This document shows positions 1 through 13,000 of a stretch of DNA of 64,000 bases, in pieces. Every line of letters begins with the position of its first letter. Positions within the stretch are counted from its first letter, which is position 1. The DNA lies in contig BRXU01000003.1 in assembly GCA_030267565.1 (NCBI GenBank), positions 3,986,001-4,050,000 on the forward strand, in the 5' to 3' direction. This DNA comes from Pleodorina starrii (Eukaryota > Chlorophyta > Chlorophyceae > Chlamydomonadales > Volvocaceae). Made by a program: the position numbers and the translations under genes. The notes beneath the pieces are model-generated. The model made no database searches. It was not told the origin of the DNA and saw only the letters and a program-made list of their open reading frames with translations.

Positions 1-708
1 CGGCAAGGGGCGGATTCGGATTCGCTCACGGCGAAGGGACGGCGCGAGGCGCAGCCCCCCTCCCTCCCTCCCTCCGACCGACCTACAGATGCCTGCCTGC
101 AGGACGTCGGCACGCCCTCCTGCCGCTGCTGGCGGTCACCTCATCAACCAACCACTCAATCACCCGGGTGCAGCTCGGTCTGCCCCCTCCCTCCCTCCCT
201 CCCTCCCTCCCTCCCTCGCAGCAGCCCCTTGGACCCTCCGGCCGCGTGCCACCCTTCCATCCCCTCCCGGGGCCGGGGCCTGCAACCCACCTCCCAGCCC
301 CAACTTCAAACCCCGCTCCCCGGTCCCCCGCCTCTCCCGCCGTCCACCGCTCACATGCGCCGCTTTAACCAGCAAGTAGGAGCCAGCAGTGCCCACACCC
401 TCCCCTCTCCCGCCCGCCCCTGACCCCACCCACCCACCCCCAGCTGCTCCGCAGACACGGACCCCGCCCACCCACACCCTTCCCGCACGGACGGACAAGC
501 CCGAAACTACCACCACCACCACCACCACCACCCTGTCCTCACGCCCCCACCTGTACCCCTAATATACCACCAACACCCCATACACACCAGCACACTTTCC
601 TGTTGACCGAACCCCAAACCCCAAATCACCACCCCCACCCCCACCCCCACCGGTATCTTCTTTTTACCACCACCCCCACCCCCACCACCTGTATCCTCCC
701 GCCCCCAC
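1..708. other. Left-edge simple-sequence region, probable remainder of the caspase-like gene
   Basis: This stretch is very C-rich on the plus strand. It holds a CCCT microsatellite (about 185-218), an ACC run (about 508-533) and CCCCCA runs (about 625-690). The minus-strand caspase-like gene has a clean splice donor at 708/707, so at least one further exon should lie here or beyond the window edge. I could not assign that exon. A short open stretch near 359-400 on minus, ending at a GTGAGC donor, is one weak candidate. Confidence 0.5.
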
Positions 709-2337
709 CTGCACGCCCAAACTGAGCTCCAGCTGCTCCGCCTTACTCAGCATCCGCAGCGCCGCTACCCAGTACCCGCTGTTTGCGCAGTCCAGCAGCA
801 GCACCAGCCGCTGACTGTGCTTGCGGTGGCGCTGCCAAAGCATGGAAACCTCGCGAAAGCTGAGCACGCACGTGCCGCAGGCCCAGCCGCTGGCGCTGCC
901 GCCGGCGCCGCCGGCGGCGGCGGCGCCGCCGCCGGCAGCTCCACTGCTGGCACTGCTGCTGGCTGCTGCGGGATTCTGCACGCAGCACGTCGAGGAAGAG
1001 AGCGTGGAGTCAGGGCGAAAAAGGTGGCGGCGCACAGATTGTGGAGAACGCCTAGGCGCCGCTTAATCCCATGTCCTGAAGCCCTGAGCCGCGCCTTTAC
1101 TCGCGCGCCAGCAAATGGACGTGTCGTGTCGTGTGGTGTGGTGTTACTGCCGTTCCTCTTCAGGACCCCGGCCCCCACAGGACATCCGGAAGGAAGTACG
1201 GCAGGCCCGCGACCGTTCGTACCTGGCTGGCCAGGCGCCAGTTGCCGCGCTCGTCGCTCGGCCCACAGTACGACACCAATACGACAGGGGCGGTGGACTG
1301 CTTGAACAGTTTGGTCAGCTTCGCAAGAACCTTCTCCCGAGACACGAGGCCTGCGGGGAGGGGCGGGCGAGCGAGCGAGCGCGCGAAGCGGCGCAAGGAG
1401 GGCCCGCCGGCGCCGCCTTAACGAAACGAACGACACAGAAGCCCTGGAACGAACGAATCTTAGGAACCAACAATCATGGCGCGCATGGGCAGGAAGTGAC
1501 ATCAGGCAGGGCGGTACCGCCCCGGGCTTCGCTGGAGGCCCACAGAACGACACACGCGACTCGAAGGGCCCCCCCGCCCCTCCCTTGTTCCCTCCGAGCG
1601 CACCGTCCTCGGCGGCTGAGATGAAGGACACGCTGGGATATCCTCCCAGGCTTTTCAGGAACTGCGTCAGCTGCTGTTGGGCATCAATTTCGACCTCATC
1701 CTGGGACGAGCCGGATGCAGCTGCACCGCTAAAGTGCTGCGATGCGGCAAGAGGGGTAAGGCGGGACACCAGCTCACCATGTCAGGGCATTTTGGCTGGG
1801 GGAGACTTGGATGCTCTAGAAGCCCAAGAACGTGGCACAGGCGCCATTTTCAAATGTTGCAGGTTAAGTGAAAAGGGCGTCATCCCCAGGAGCAATACGT
1901 GAAAGTGCTGAACCTTTTATTCGTCTGCCTAATTGTCGCACTTGGACGACCATCGCGCGCACTGCAACCGCACACCTGGAGCAAATGTCGAAAGGCCCTG
2001 AAAGATGTCTGGGTGCCAAGACCGCTTTTCGTATGGGAAGCATGGCTGGTGCTCGGCGAGCCTTCGTCCGCCGGAGCATCGTGAGCTGCGGCAGCAATGT
2101 TTTGCAAAGTAAATTAGGTACAATGTGATGAAGGCTCTGGCCAATTAAAAGGCCGCACAGGAGCAAAGTGTGTCGCCGCACGAGCGGCCCGACGAGCTCA
2201 CCTGCAAGAGCCTGCAGTTGTTGCGCATCTTTGCCCTCTATAGGCACAGTGATGCGGCTATAGTCGCCAATGCAAAGGGCGACTAGGGTGTTCGACGCAG
2301 CCTGCGCCACGAGGTATGCAAAGTGTGCTTCACCCAT
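709..2337 (-). CDS. Caspase-fold (peptidase C14-like) protein, 3' end missing, catalytic residues apparently lost
   Basis: Five exons join in phase on minus: 2202-2337, 1976-2085, 1604-1736, 1223-1350 and 709-975, giving 258 residues before a donor at the left edge. The ATG at 2337 has an in-frame stop four codons upstream. The N-terminus reads LVALCIGDYSRITVP and then a DAQQL segment, like the first strand and helix of a caspase p20 subunit. Exon 4 has APVVLVSYCGPSDERGNW, which lines up with the strand that normally ends in SGHG. Exon 5 has RLVLLLDCANSGYW, which lines up with the DSCYSG catalytic loop. In this alignment the catalytic His is Pro and the catalytic Cys is Ala, so a protease-dead scaffold is likely. 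The fold assignment rests on pattern recognition only. Exon 5 also carries an Ala/Gly-rich run. The C-terminal part is not seen. Confidence 0.6.
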
Positions 2338-3976
2338 GTCACTATCTCATACGATTAACTTTGTTATAATCACTTGCCTTGCTCTTGCCCTGCCCGAAAA
2401 TCCTCTTGAATAAGGGGGACATCTGGTCAGTTTCGTGCTTTGGGGAGAAGCATGCTATTGGTCTCGCCCGGGCCACATTATTGCACTATTTCATAACAAG
2501 GCAGAAGTGGCCCACACGATACCATGTGCGGCCGGCGGGGCAAGAACTTCTCACGCGTGTACGGCGCCCTTGACGCTAAGCGGTTAAAGGAGACGAGCAA
2601 TTGCCTTGAGCCGGGCTAACGAATGGCTGCAGCGTGACTGCTATAGTGCCGTGGTGAGGTGGTAAGCTGCACACATGCCGACAAGGCCTTGACCCGTTCA
2701 CGGCTTTGCGCATGACAGACGCGCAGCTTGTCAGGTTCGCAAATGCAGCCCGTTGGGCTGCTCGGCGTAATTTTGAGCCACAGGAAAGACTGAGCGATGC
2801 GCAATGGAAAGGCCGCCATAGATACTGCGAAAGTGTCCAGCTAGGGAAGGGGAATCGAGCCTGATCGAGCGCAGTCTTGCGCTTTCCTCGGGTTCGTTGA
2901 TCGAATCGTTCGCTGCAGTTCGGCAGTGCCTCTCATCCCACAGGCGATTGACCGCCCTCGCAACAAGCAGGACACAATCGTTACTCATACTACGTCAGAT
3001 AGAAGTCAATAGACGCCGACGACTTCCGACGATTCCCTCGGCCGACGGCCTGATGCGGCATGCCTTTACGCCCACATTTCATGCGGCACACCATGCAACC
3101 TAGAGATAAGCCCAACAGAAGGCCGCCAGTCACATCGGATACCGTCGTCAACATATGCGCCCATGTAGCTCTAACAGATTTGCAACATACGTGAGGGTTT
3201 GCGCGCTGAGCGCGTGCTGCGCGCAATCGATGTACAAAGTAAAACTTCTGTGTTCCCGCTGCGAAAGCGTGAATGTTGCAGCCAAAGGCCCGGAACGCCT
3301 TTGCGCAATCGGCCATTGTCCGTACGATGACGCCGTAAAAAACATCGCGATTCGCCTCCCAGGCTTTCCCCATGCGCCACTTGGTCAGCACCCTCGACAG
3401 CCTTAGACCTCTGTGTCGCTGTTAATTCTTCTGAAGGGAGTCCCGCCCGTCTCGGTCCTCTTAAGGGAGCAAAGAAGGCTCTCAAGCACAGCCTGTTGGT
3501 CGTTTCTCTGCCTCGTTGTGGAGCCATTCTGTCATCGCAAACTAAGGAACACAGCTGCATGACCATCATCCGGAATAAGCTATGATGCAGTCCGAGGAGC
3601 CGCTGCCGCCTGTTGGCCAGCGGCGGGCGCCTGCGGCGGCGCGGCTCCCGGTTGAGCCACTGCGCCGCCTCGCCTTGGCCTGCTGGCGCTGCGAAGCCCA
3701 GGCAAGACGCAAGAGATGATGCCCTCCGCGCTTCACAAGTTCTGCAAATTTTGCACAAAATCAAACAGCAGAATTCACGGCTCGAGAAAGCCTCCTGAAG
3801 GCCACCGGAATCGCCCCGCTCGGCGTCCATTCCACCCTCGGAACGCGCCGCAGTCCCGTGGGTCGTTTCTCACTGCCCTTTTCACCCAACCGGCCCCTCA
3901 TCCACACCCCGCCTCCCGCACCCGCCCCTGTCCCCTCCTTCCGTGACGTGACGCTCCCGTTCACCAACTGATTTAC
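2338..3976. other. Lower-GC region between two divergent genes, with one unassigned minus reading frame
   Basis: This lies between the divergent starts of the caspase-like gene (minus) and the flippase (plus), so it should contain both promoters. Base composition is clearly lower in GC than the flippase exons. A minus frame at 2990-3391 (about 130 codons, no ATG at its 5' end) and another at 2731-2988 read like possible exons but match no family I know. An ATG-ATG pair at 3716 opens a 76-codon plus frame that could be an upstream flippase exon; this is unproven. Confidence 0.4.
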
Positions 3977-4493
3977 CAGCCGCGTTCGGCGGAACCGCGG
4001 CCCGCCACCGCCGCCGCCGCCGCCGCCACCGCTCCAGGGACATCCGAAAGCAGTGACCACTCGGCCGCAGCAGCAGCACCCCCCGCCCAGCCCGTGTCCA
4101 CTCCAACCAGATCTCCAGACCCGGGGGGTCGCGGTCAGTGGCGGGTTGAACTGGACGTGCGAGGGGCACCACACCGAGCTGCGGCACAGCGGCACTGGCC
4201 CGGCTTGTGGATTTGGCTGGCCTCGCTGCGGCGGCTCCGAAACCACGCCGCTGAGCAGCCGCGACGGCGGCCGCCGCCGCCGTCAGCCGCGCTCCCATCG
4301 CAGCGGCTGCCGCCGCCGCAGCAGCAGCAGCAGGGTCCAGGCGTCGGAGGTGATGAGGTTACTGGGGACAGCCGGCCCGACACCGGCGGCGGCGCTGGCG
4401 GCGGCGGCGGCGACGGCGGCGGCGGCGGCGGCGTGGCGGCAGCAATCGACTCGAGATCGGGCCGGTGGAGCCGTAGTAGCAGCGACGCCAGTA

Positions 4494-4524
<31 letters not shown>

Positions 4525-7500
4525 CGACGCCGTTGACACTGCGGCGGCGGCTGCCGCCGGGCCCGCCTCCGCCGGCCCGTCCGCAGCTGCGCCAGTGGCG
4601 GCCGCGGCGAAAGCCGCCGCCGCGGCCGCCGCGGTTCTCCCGGCCGGCAACCGGGTGACCACTTCCAAGTACACGTTGGTCACATTCGCGCCGGTGTTTC
4701 TGTTCGAGGTGTTCTCCCGGGTGGCGTATTTGTATTTTCTGCTGCAAGCGGCGCTGTCCTGGTGGAAGGTGGTGTCGCCCTTCTCGGGTATTGGGAGCAC
4801 CGCGGCGCTGGTGTTTGTGGTGGCGGTCAGCGCAGTCAAGGTGCGGCGGGGGCGTTTTCTTACGGGCACGGCAGCGTGGGTACGGCAGTACGGCAGGGAG
4901 GAGTGCGAGGTGCTGGGAAGCCTTTCCCAGGGCAGCGCAACAGGGCACGCGTGTGTGTAGTGTGTGCGTGTGTAGTGTGTGTGTAGTGTGTGTGTGTGTG
5001 TTAGGCGGAGGCGTACGTTTGTCGTCTCACGGAGGCCCCATGGCAGACGACACACACACACAGTCACACAGTCACCCCCCCCTTGGGGCAGTGCCATTTG
5101 TGGAAAGGCACCTTATGCTGCTGCTCTCTTTCTTGCTGCTTCCTGGAGGGCCCCACCGGATGGGCGCGACCCATGCATATGTGTGGTGTGGCTTGTTTTG
5201 TTTCGTGGTCCCCAGGCAGCCTCCGACACGCCCACGCCAACCAGGGGGTACCTTCCCCGGTGACGCCCCGCCGCCTCTTCCGGTGTCCCCGTAAACCCAC
5301 GCCCTCCCCTCCCCCCGCCATACGTGGATAACCCCACGCCCCGCCAGGCTGCTGTTGAGGATGTACGGCGCCATTTGGAGGACCGAGCAACCAACAGGGC
5401 CCGGACACGGAGGCTCATGCCGGACGGTGAGACGATGGAGGGATTTGGAAAGAGGGGATGGAAAGAGGGGATGGGAAACCGCAGCGAGGAAAGGCAGACG
5501 GCTGGGAGGATGTGAGGGGAGCGAGGGGAGGGGCGTTACGTTGATTGTCGGAAGATGCAGTGGAGCTCGAAGCGGGGACGGTGGCTGGGTCCCACTGCTT
5601 CCCACTCACGGGTCAATGGGTCACCCGGGGGCGGCATGTGGGGCCCGCAGGGTGTGTCGAGGGCTGTGAAAGTGGGCATGTGGAGCTATGGGACTGTGGG
5701 ACTGTGGGACTGTGGGACTGTGGGACTGTGGGACTGTGGGACTGTGGGACTGTGGGACTGTGGGACTGTGGGACTGTGGGACTGTGGGACTGTGGGACTG
5801 TGGGACTGTGGGACTGTGGGACTGTGGGACTGTGGGACTGTGGGACTGTGGGACTGTGGGACTGTGGGACTGTGGGACTGTGGGACTGTGGGACTGTGGG
5901 ACTGTGGGACTGTGGGACTGTGGGACTGTGGGACTGTGGGACTGTGGGACTGTGGGACTGTGGGACTGTGGGACTGTGGGACTGTGGGACTGTGGGACTG
6001 TGGGACTGTGGGACTGTGGGACTGTGGGACTGTGGGACTGTGGGACTGTGGGACTGTGGGACTGTGGGACTGTGGGACTGTGGGACTGTGGGACTGTGGA
6101 AATGGAAGTGGGAGGGAGCAGGAAGCGGGACGCAGGGGCAGCATCATCCTCAAATCATCCTCATCAGCAGCAGCAGCGGCAGCAGCAGCAGCGCTGTCAT
6201 TTGTGCGTCCATTGCTCCACATCCCTCCCTGCAAGCACCCCGACACGTTGGCTACCGTAATAGAATCAACACCGCAGCGGAGGGACGTAGGCGACCAGGA
6301 AGAAGTACCGGGGGGGAGGGGCAGGGCAGCTTCGGAGTAGTCGAATGAATGGCTTCCAAGTTCCAACCTACATCAAGTACAGAATTGGCCGCCGGGCAGC
6401 ACTTGTACCGGTAGAGGTACCGGTATCGATCCCGGATACGGAACTGGGGTTCAATCGGTACCAGCTGGCAACGTGGTGCTCCGTAAAAGGAGCAATTTTG
6501 ACCGTAACGCTGTTTCGCGCCCTGCACCCTTTTGCCGGCGTTCCCCCCCTTTCCCCCCCTCCCTGCCCCCCCAGGGACCGTTGCGGAGGTGCTCTGGAAG
6601 GACGTGCGTGTTGGGGATGTCCTGGAGGTGCGTACGGCATGTGTATGATACGGCGCCGCCCAGTCCGGCGCTCGGTTTGGTCGCCCGGCCTGTCCACCCT
6701 CCTCACTCTCCGCTTCGCCTCGTTTCGCTTCGCTTTCGCTTGGCTTTCGCTTGGCTTTCGCTTGCCTTTCACTTAGCTTGGCTTGGCTTTGGCTTGGCTT
6801 CGCTCCGTTTCGCCCGCTATATATTACTATTCGACTCCTCCCTTCTGCACCCCCCCCCGTCCGGTGCGTCAGGTCCGGGACGGCGAGCTGCTGCCCGCAG
6901 ATCTATTGCTGCTGCGAGCGGGTCTTGCGGAGGGAGTGGCCTTCGTGCGTACGACCAACCTAGACGGCGAGACCAACCTCAAGGTACGGCGTGCCGTACG
7001 GCTTCCTGGCTGGGACGAGCAGGGGCCGGAGGCGGAGGCGGAGGCGGCCGGCGATGCCGACGGGGATGCAGTCGCCGCCAGCGGCAGCAGCGGCAGTAGC
7101 GGCAGCAGCGAAGATACAGAGAGCTCGAGTGGTGGCGAGGGCGGCAGCGGCGGCAGCATTACGTCAGATTCGGGCGCGTCTTTGTCTTCTTCTGCTTCTG
7201 CTGCTGCTCCAGGGGCGCGAACGAGGCACCTGAAGGTGAGGGCTGAATCTTTGGGCTATGTCGTACTGTGTTGTCTCTTGTGTTGTGTTGTGTCTTGTTT
7301 GCTCGGCTCGGCTTCGGAAGACCACCGGGAGGCAGCACCTGCCACCGGGAGGTTGGTGTGCCAGGGGGCTGCCGGGGCGCTGCCGGGGCGCTGCCGGGCG
7401 CGCGCGGCTGCTCCCCAATCCCCGACGGCGATGTTTTCTGCCCAACCGCGGGTGCTTCTCACCAGGTGTCGGGCCTCTTGATCCACCGATTTTTTAACCA

Positions 7501-10025
7501 TCGCCAATTTGAGACTATGGCGCCTACCACAAGCCAAGAAAGTCGCGTTGACAGCCGCTGCGAAGTGCGAACCCTCCCCGCCGCGCGATCCCTTCACAAC
7601 CCCTCCACGACCTACCCTCCACGCCCCCACCTTTCCTCCCATCTCGACAGCTCCTGACCCGCGTGCGAGGTGCAGTGGTCTGCGAGCCCCCCGGCCGCAG
7701 CCTCCACTCCTTCACAGGCGGCTTACAGCTGGAGCCGCCGCCGCTGGCGCCGGCGCCGACTGCCGCCGCGGCGGTGCCCCACGGGTCGGTCGGGTTGGCA
7801 GCAGCGGCCCCGCAGCAGTCGGAGGCTGCTGAGGCGCTTGACGGCGTGGGCGCTTCGGCGGCGGCGGGGCGGGGCCCTGGGAGCGGAGAGCAGGAGCGTG
7901 GGAGCGCTGGCGGCGGAGCGGCGGCGGCGGCGGCTGCGACGGCGGCGGCGCCGCCGCGGCCTTTACAGCCTGCTTCGCCCCCGCCGCCGCCGCCTGTGCC
8001 TCTGTCGATGGACAATATGCTGCTGCGGGGCTGTGTGCTCAAGAACTCCGAGTGAGGGAGGGAACGCCGAGTGAGGGGACGGCGCCGTGCAGTGCGCTTG
8101 GGTTTTGAGGACTGAGGATTTTGCCGTTGGATTTCCCCTGGGATTTCGCGAAAGAGTTTTAGGGTTTTAGGATTTTAGGGTCTTGGAATTTCAGGGTTTT
8201 CGGCTTCGAAGTGATCTTTAGGGGTCGGGTTGCGCCTTGGTTGCAGTCAGGGGTAAGCTTTCCAAGCTGTCGGGCGAGAGCGGGGCGGGGCAAGGGAGGG
8301 GAGGGGCGGGAAGGGGGAGCGAGGTGCGAGCACCGGCGGTATGTGCGTGCTCGTCTCCGATTGGGGTCACTGTACGGCATAACTACGACACGCTGCCGTT
8401 GGTTTCGCAGGTACGTGCTCGGCCTGGCGGTGTACTGCGGGCCGCAGACACGGATACAGATGAATGCCGTGCGCCCGCCCCTCAAGGTACGGTAATGTGC
8501 TGTACGGTGTTTTTACTCTTTCGAAGAAACTTCGGGAGGAGAGTTCGGGATGCGCAGCGGTTGGCTCAACGCTCGTCTCCACCTCCTCCCTACAAACACA
8601 ACCGCGCAAGGGGGCGCTGCGAACTTGCGATACGTTGCGTTGTGTTGATAGTGCTGTACCGACGGGGTGTCACTCCGTAAGGTTAAGCTTCCGCTTACCT
8701 CCTGGTGGTGGTGGTGGTGGTGGTGGTCCTGCAATGACTCCATGCGTGGGGTCCATCGATGTGTCGTACGGCTCTACGGCACCAAACGAGCCCACTTGCC
8801 CCACCTTTCGTTCGTTCGCTTCCTCTCCCCCCCTCCCCCACGGCTTTACCCGCGCGCTGGTGTGCATTCCTGACCCGGCACGCATCCTGACCGGATGTGA
8901 CAGATCGGATCCTTCGACCGTTTCCTGAACAAGCAGATCCTGGTGCTGCTGATACTGCAGGTACGGCAGCCGGGGGTGGTGCGGCGGTTGGGCGGTTGGA
9001 TTTTTGAGGTGCTGGGTTGTTTCCAACACGGCAACTGCAGCCCCGTCACGTGCTTCCAGTTTCGGTCGGGTCGTGTTTGTCCAACATATCCTGTCCCTGG
9101 AAGTTCATTCCCTGCCAGCCCTGGCCATTCACCTGCCGCTCCCCTGCCACTCCCCGCCATCCCGCACACATTTTCACTTCCGATTGTTCACATGCCGTGT
9201 TGTCACGTTCGGTCTTGCCTAACTCTCGCTGCCATACGTGCCCATGTCCCCCAAATGTCGAACTTTGCACCGTTCCTCTTCTGCCGCCGCTCCTTCCGTC
9301 TCGCGCGTAGCTCTTGCTCTCCGTGGCATCGGCGGTGATCAGCTGGGTTTGGCGCGAGCGCGAGGGTGTACGGCGGCCGCACCTGGCGCTGGACGATCCC
9401 GTACAGGGCAACTGGCGGTCGCCGGTGACGTACATCGTTCTGCTGTCCATCACGTTCTGGATTCTGTACGGCTATCTCGTACCCATCAGCCTCTTCGTCA
9501 CCATGGAACTCGTCAAGTTCTGGCAGGTACGGCATGGGCCTTGTCGTTGTCGTACAACATTTCACCGGCGCCACCCTGCAATCCCACACCTCGCAATATA
9601 CACCCGCGTGTATGTCTCTTCCGTAGCTCGGGTGCATGCGTGCGTGCGTGGCTGCGTGCGTTCGCTTGTGAGATAAGAGATAAGAGATAAAGAGGTAAGG
9701 GGCAAATACGTGATGCTGCTTCTGGATCCGTATTCTTCCTGCTGCGGTCTGCGTTCCGTCCCCCCGTATGTCGTCCCCGTACGGTATGTCGTGTGCGTGC
9801 TGCAGCATGGCCCTACCTTGTCCCTGCCGCGTGCCGCCCCTGCCGTACGCAGGCTTTCGTGTTCATCAACTATGACCCTGCCCTGGTAGAGAAGCCTCCT
9901 GCGCCTGAACAGCGGAGGGAACACCGCCACCGCCACCATCACCACCACCACCACCATCACCACCACCATCACCACCCTCAGCACCACCCTCAGCACCATC
10001 CGCAGCAGCACCCGCAGCAGCACCC

Positions 10026-10057
<32 letters not shown>

Positions 10058-13000
10058 TTGCGACCCACGGGTCGGCCGAGGGCTTCCTGCCGTCGGCACC
10101 ACCGATTGCGTCGGACACGGGCGGCGGATCAGTGCGCGATGAAGGACCCACGGGTGACCATCCCCAGCACCGTCACCACCGCGGCCCCCACCCCCGCCCC
10201 CAGGACCACCCTGCCGCTGATGCCGATCCAACCCCATCAGGGGGCCCCGGGGCGCCGGATCCCGAGTCGGTGCAACCCCGGGTCAGCCCGGTTGTTGGCG
10301 GTGGTGGTGGTGGTGGCGGAGGCGCCACAGGTGTTGGCAGCGATGGCGGTGCTGGCGGGAAGACCTCGGGAGGCATGGGCACCGATGACGGCGGCGGCGA
10401 CGGCGGCGGCGGCGGCGGCGGCCGCGCGCATGCCTTCGCTCGCAGCAGCGCGGTGAATGAGGACCTGGGCCGTGTGGCGATGGTCTTCAGCGACAAGACC
10501 GGCACCCTGACTCGTAACGACATGCGGCTGAGGTGCTGCGCGCTGGGGAACGAGCGGTGAGTGGCGCGCTGCGTTGTGTGTTAATGTGCTCACGGCCCAT
10601 TCAGGCCGCCGCCCCGAGTGACACGGCGCCATATCCATGTGTGCGGGGTTTCGACCACGCACCCGCCGAAAGCCCTACGTCTGTGCAAATGCCGCGGCTG
10701 CCACCCCCCGGGACCCATGGGTCAGGTTCGGCAGCCTGGATGTACGGCTGGAGGAGCGACCGGAGCTGCGGGGCGCGGCCGCCCTGGAGGCGTTTGACTG
10801 CCGGCTTCCCCGGGTGGGTGGGTTGAGTTGGGTTGAGTTGAGACCAGCGAGGTGCGCGATGTCCCCAGATGATGGTGATGGGCCCCAGCCCCAGCCCCTA
10901 CCCCAGCCCCAGCCCCCCGCGAGAGAGGACTCGGGAGGCTTAGGGTTGTTTTGGTGGACTTGTGTGGGTGCGCGTGTGGGTGTGTGCGCAGGCCAAAGCG
11001 CAAAGTGGATGGTGCGCTTCGGCCTCTGCCGTTAGGTCTCTTGGCACCGGTTCTGCCCCAGCTGCCGAGCAGCGCTGGATCTTGGATCTCATGGCGGCCC
11101 AACTTGAATTTTTTTGTGGTTGTTACATGGTTGGGGGTGCGTACCCCTATCATGAACAAAGAGCCCATACGAGCCGAGGGCCCAAGGGAACAAAAACGCC
11201 TAAAAGCACGATAGTAGAAAGCCGCCCATGCAGGAGGAGGAGATACTAGAGGCCAACGGGGACAATTGAGTTGCGGTGGGCACAGATGCGCTCTCCGCCA
11301 AACGAGGGGGAATATATTTGAATCCGGGATTCTGCGCGCGTTCAGGCGGTGGCTGCGCTGGCGCGCGCCGGAGCCTGGCGCGCCGCCGTGGAAGGCGGTG
11401 GCGCGGGAGGTTTCGTCGCCGGCAATGGCGGCGGCGACCGAGGTGGTGGCGGCGGCGGCGCCGCCTCCGCGGTCTCCCCCGGGAGCTCACTGCCGCCGGC
11501 CGCGCCGCGGCGCCCAGATCTCCCGATGTACGGCGATCCAGATCCGAGTCCTGATCTAAATCGGGGTTCGAATTCGGGTTCGGATCTGGATCTGGATCCC
11601 GGCATGGACGACGCGCAGTTGCAGCTGTTGGCGCGTCGCTGGGTTTCCTTCTGGCTGGGCGTGTGCGTGTGCAACTCGGTGGTTCTGGAGCCGCACCCCG
11701 CAGCGGACCGGCCGCCGGCATACCAGGTGCGATTACGCGGGTGCTGCACGCGCCTACTTGCCTGCTTGCTTGCTTGCACGCGTGCACACGTGCTTGTGCA
11801 GCGCGCGTGTGCAGGGGGACGTCAGCGCCCGCCGCGCGTTCCGTTGTAGAGGAATTCCTCGGCACCCTCCCTGTACAGCGCTGTACTGCCCTGTACTGCG
11901 CACGGGTGCGGATGAGATCCTTTGTTGCGAATCATAGGACCGGAGTCTGCGCGTCGCACCCGGAAGGAGGCATCACCGACCCACCGACCCGTGGGTCACC
12001 TCGCTACGTCGGCCGCTCTCTCACACTCCCGCCCTCTCGCACTCTCGCACCCTCTCCCGCAGGGTCCCTCCCCCGACGAGGTGGCTCTGTTGGAAGCCTC
12101 CCGCCAGTTGGGCTTCGAGCTGGCGGCCCGGTGGAGGGACACCCTGGAGCTGAGGGTGGCGACACCGCCCCCACACCTGCCGCACAAGCAGGCGCCGACG
12201 GCGGCGGCAGAGGCAGCGGCGGCGGCAGCGGCACCATTTGCATTACCGCCTGCAGCGGCGGCTTCGGCGGGCGGCGGCGCGGAAGGGGAGCCGCTGCCGC
12301 TGGTGGTGCGCTACAGGCTGCTGAACGTCCTTGAGTTCACGAGCGCTCGGAAGTGGGTCTGGATCTTGATTTGGATTTGGATCTGGTTGTTTGTCCCTAG
12401 GACTGGATCTGGATTCGGGAGCGTGGGTACATGGCTACGTGCCCGGGGTGCGGGCCGGTTGGGCGCCGTGTCAATGCCTGTCAGGGGCCGCAGCAGCAAT
12501 GGCCACACCCCTCACCGCAACCGGCAAAACGCGCATGCGGCGACACGCAGCCTGCCGTATTTCCACTACCGGTATCGTCCCATAGTCGTCTACCTTGGTC
12601 GGCACCTAACAGCCCCATCCTCCCATCCAGTCATGCGTCCAGTGACATGCCCCCCCATGCGTCCATGCGTCCAGTGCCCCCGCTCCCCCCGCCTCCCGTT
12701 CCGTTCGCCCCCCTCAGGCGCATGTCGGTGGTGGTCCAGGCGCCCGATGGCTCTCTGGCGCTGCACACCAAGGGGGCAGACAGTGTGGTGATACCCAGAC
12801 TGGCGGCGGCGGAGGAGGAGGCGGAGGCGGAGGTGGAAGCGGAGGCGGGTGCCGACCCACATCAGGCCGCCGCGGTGGACAGCCTGCACCACTTTGCCAC
12901 GCAGGTATGTGGACGGCGGGGGACCGCCGCGTCAGCGTTGGCGGCGACGGCATCGGCGGCGTGGCGGGGCCCAGTTACGGGTGGTCTTCAACAGTATGTC

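Noticed and set aside
5545..6366. Long plus and minus reading frames of 190-267 codons with a repeated octapeptide
   Set aside because: They are created by the stop-free 8-bp repeat, which is open in all six frames, and lie in an intron of the flippase.
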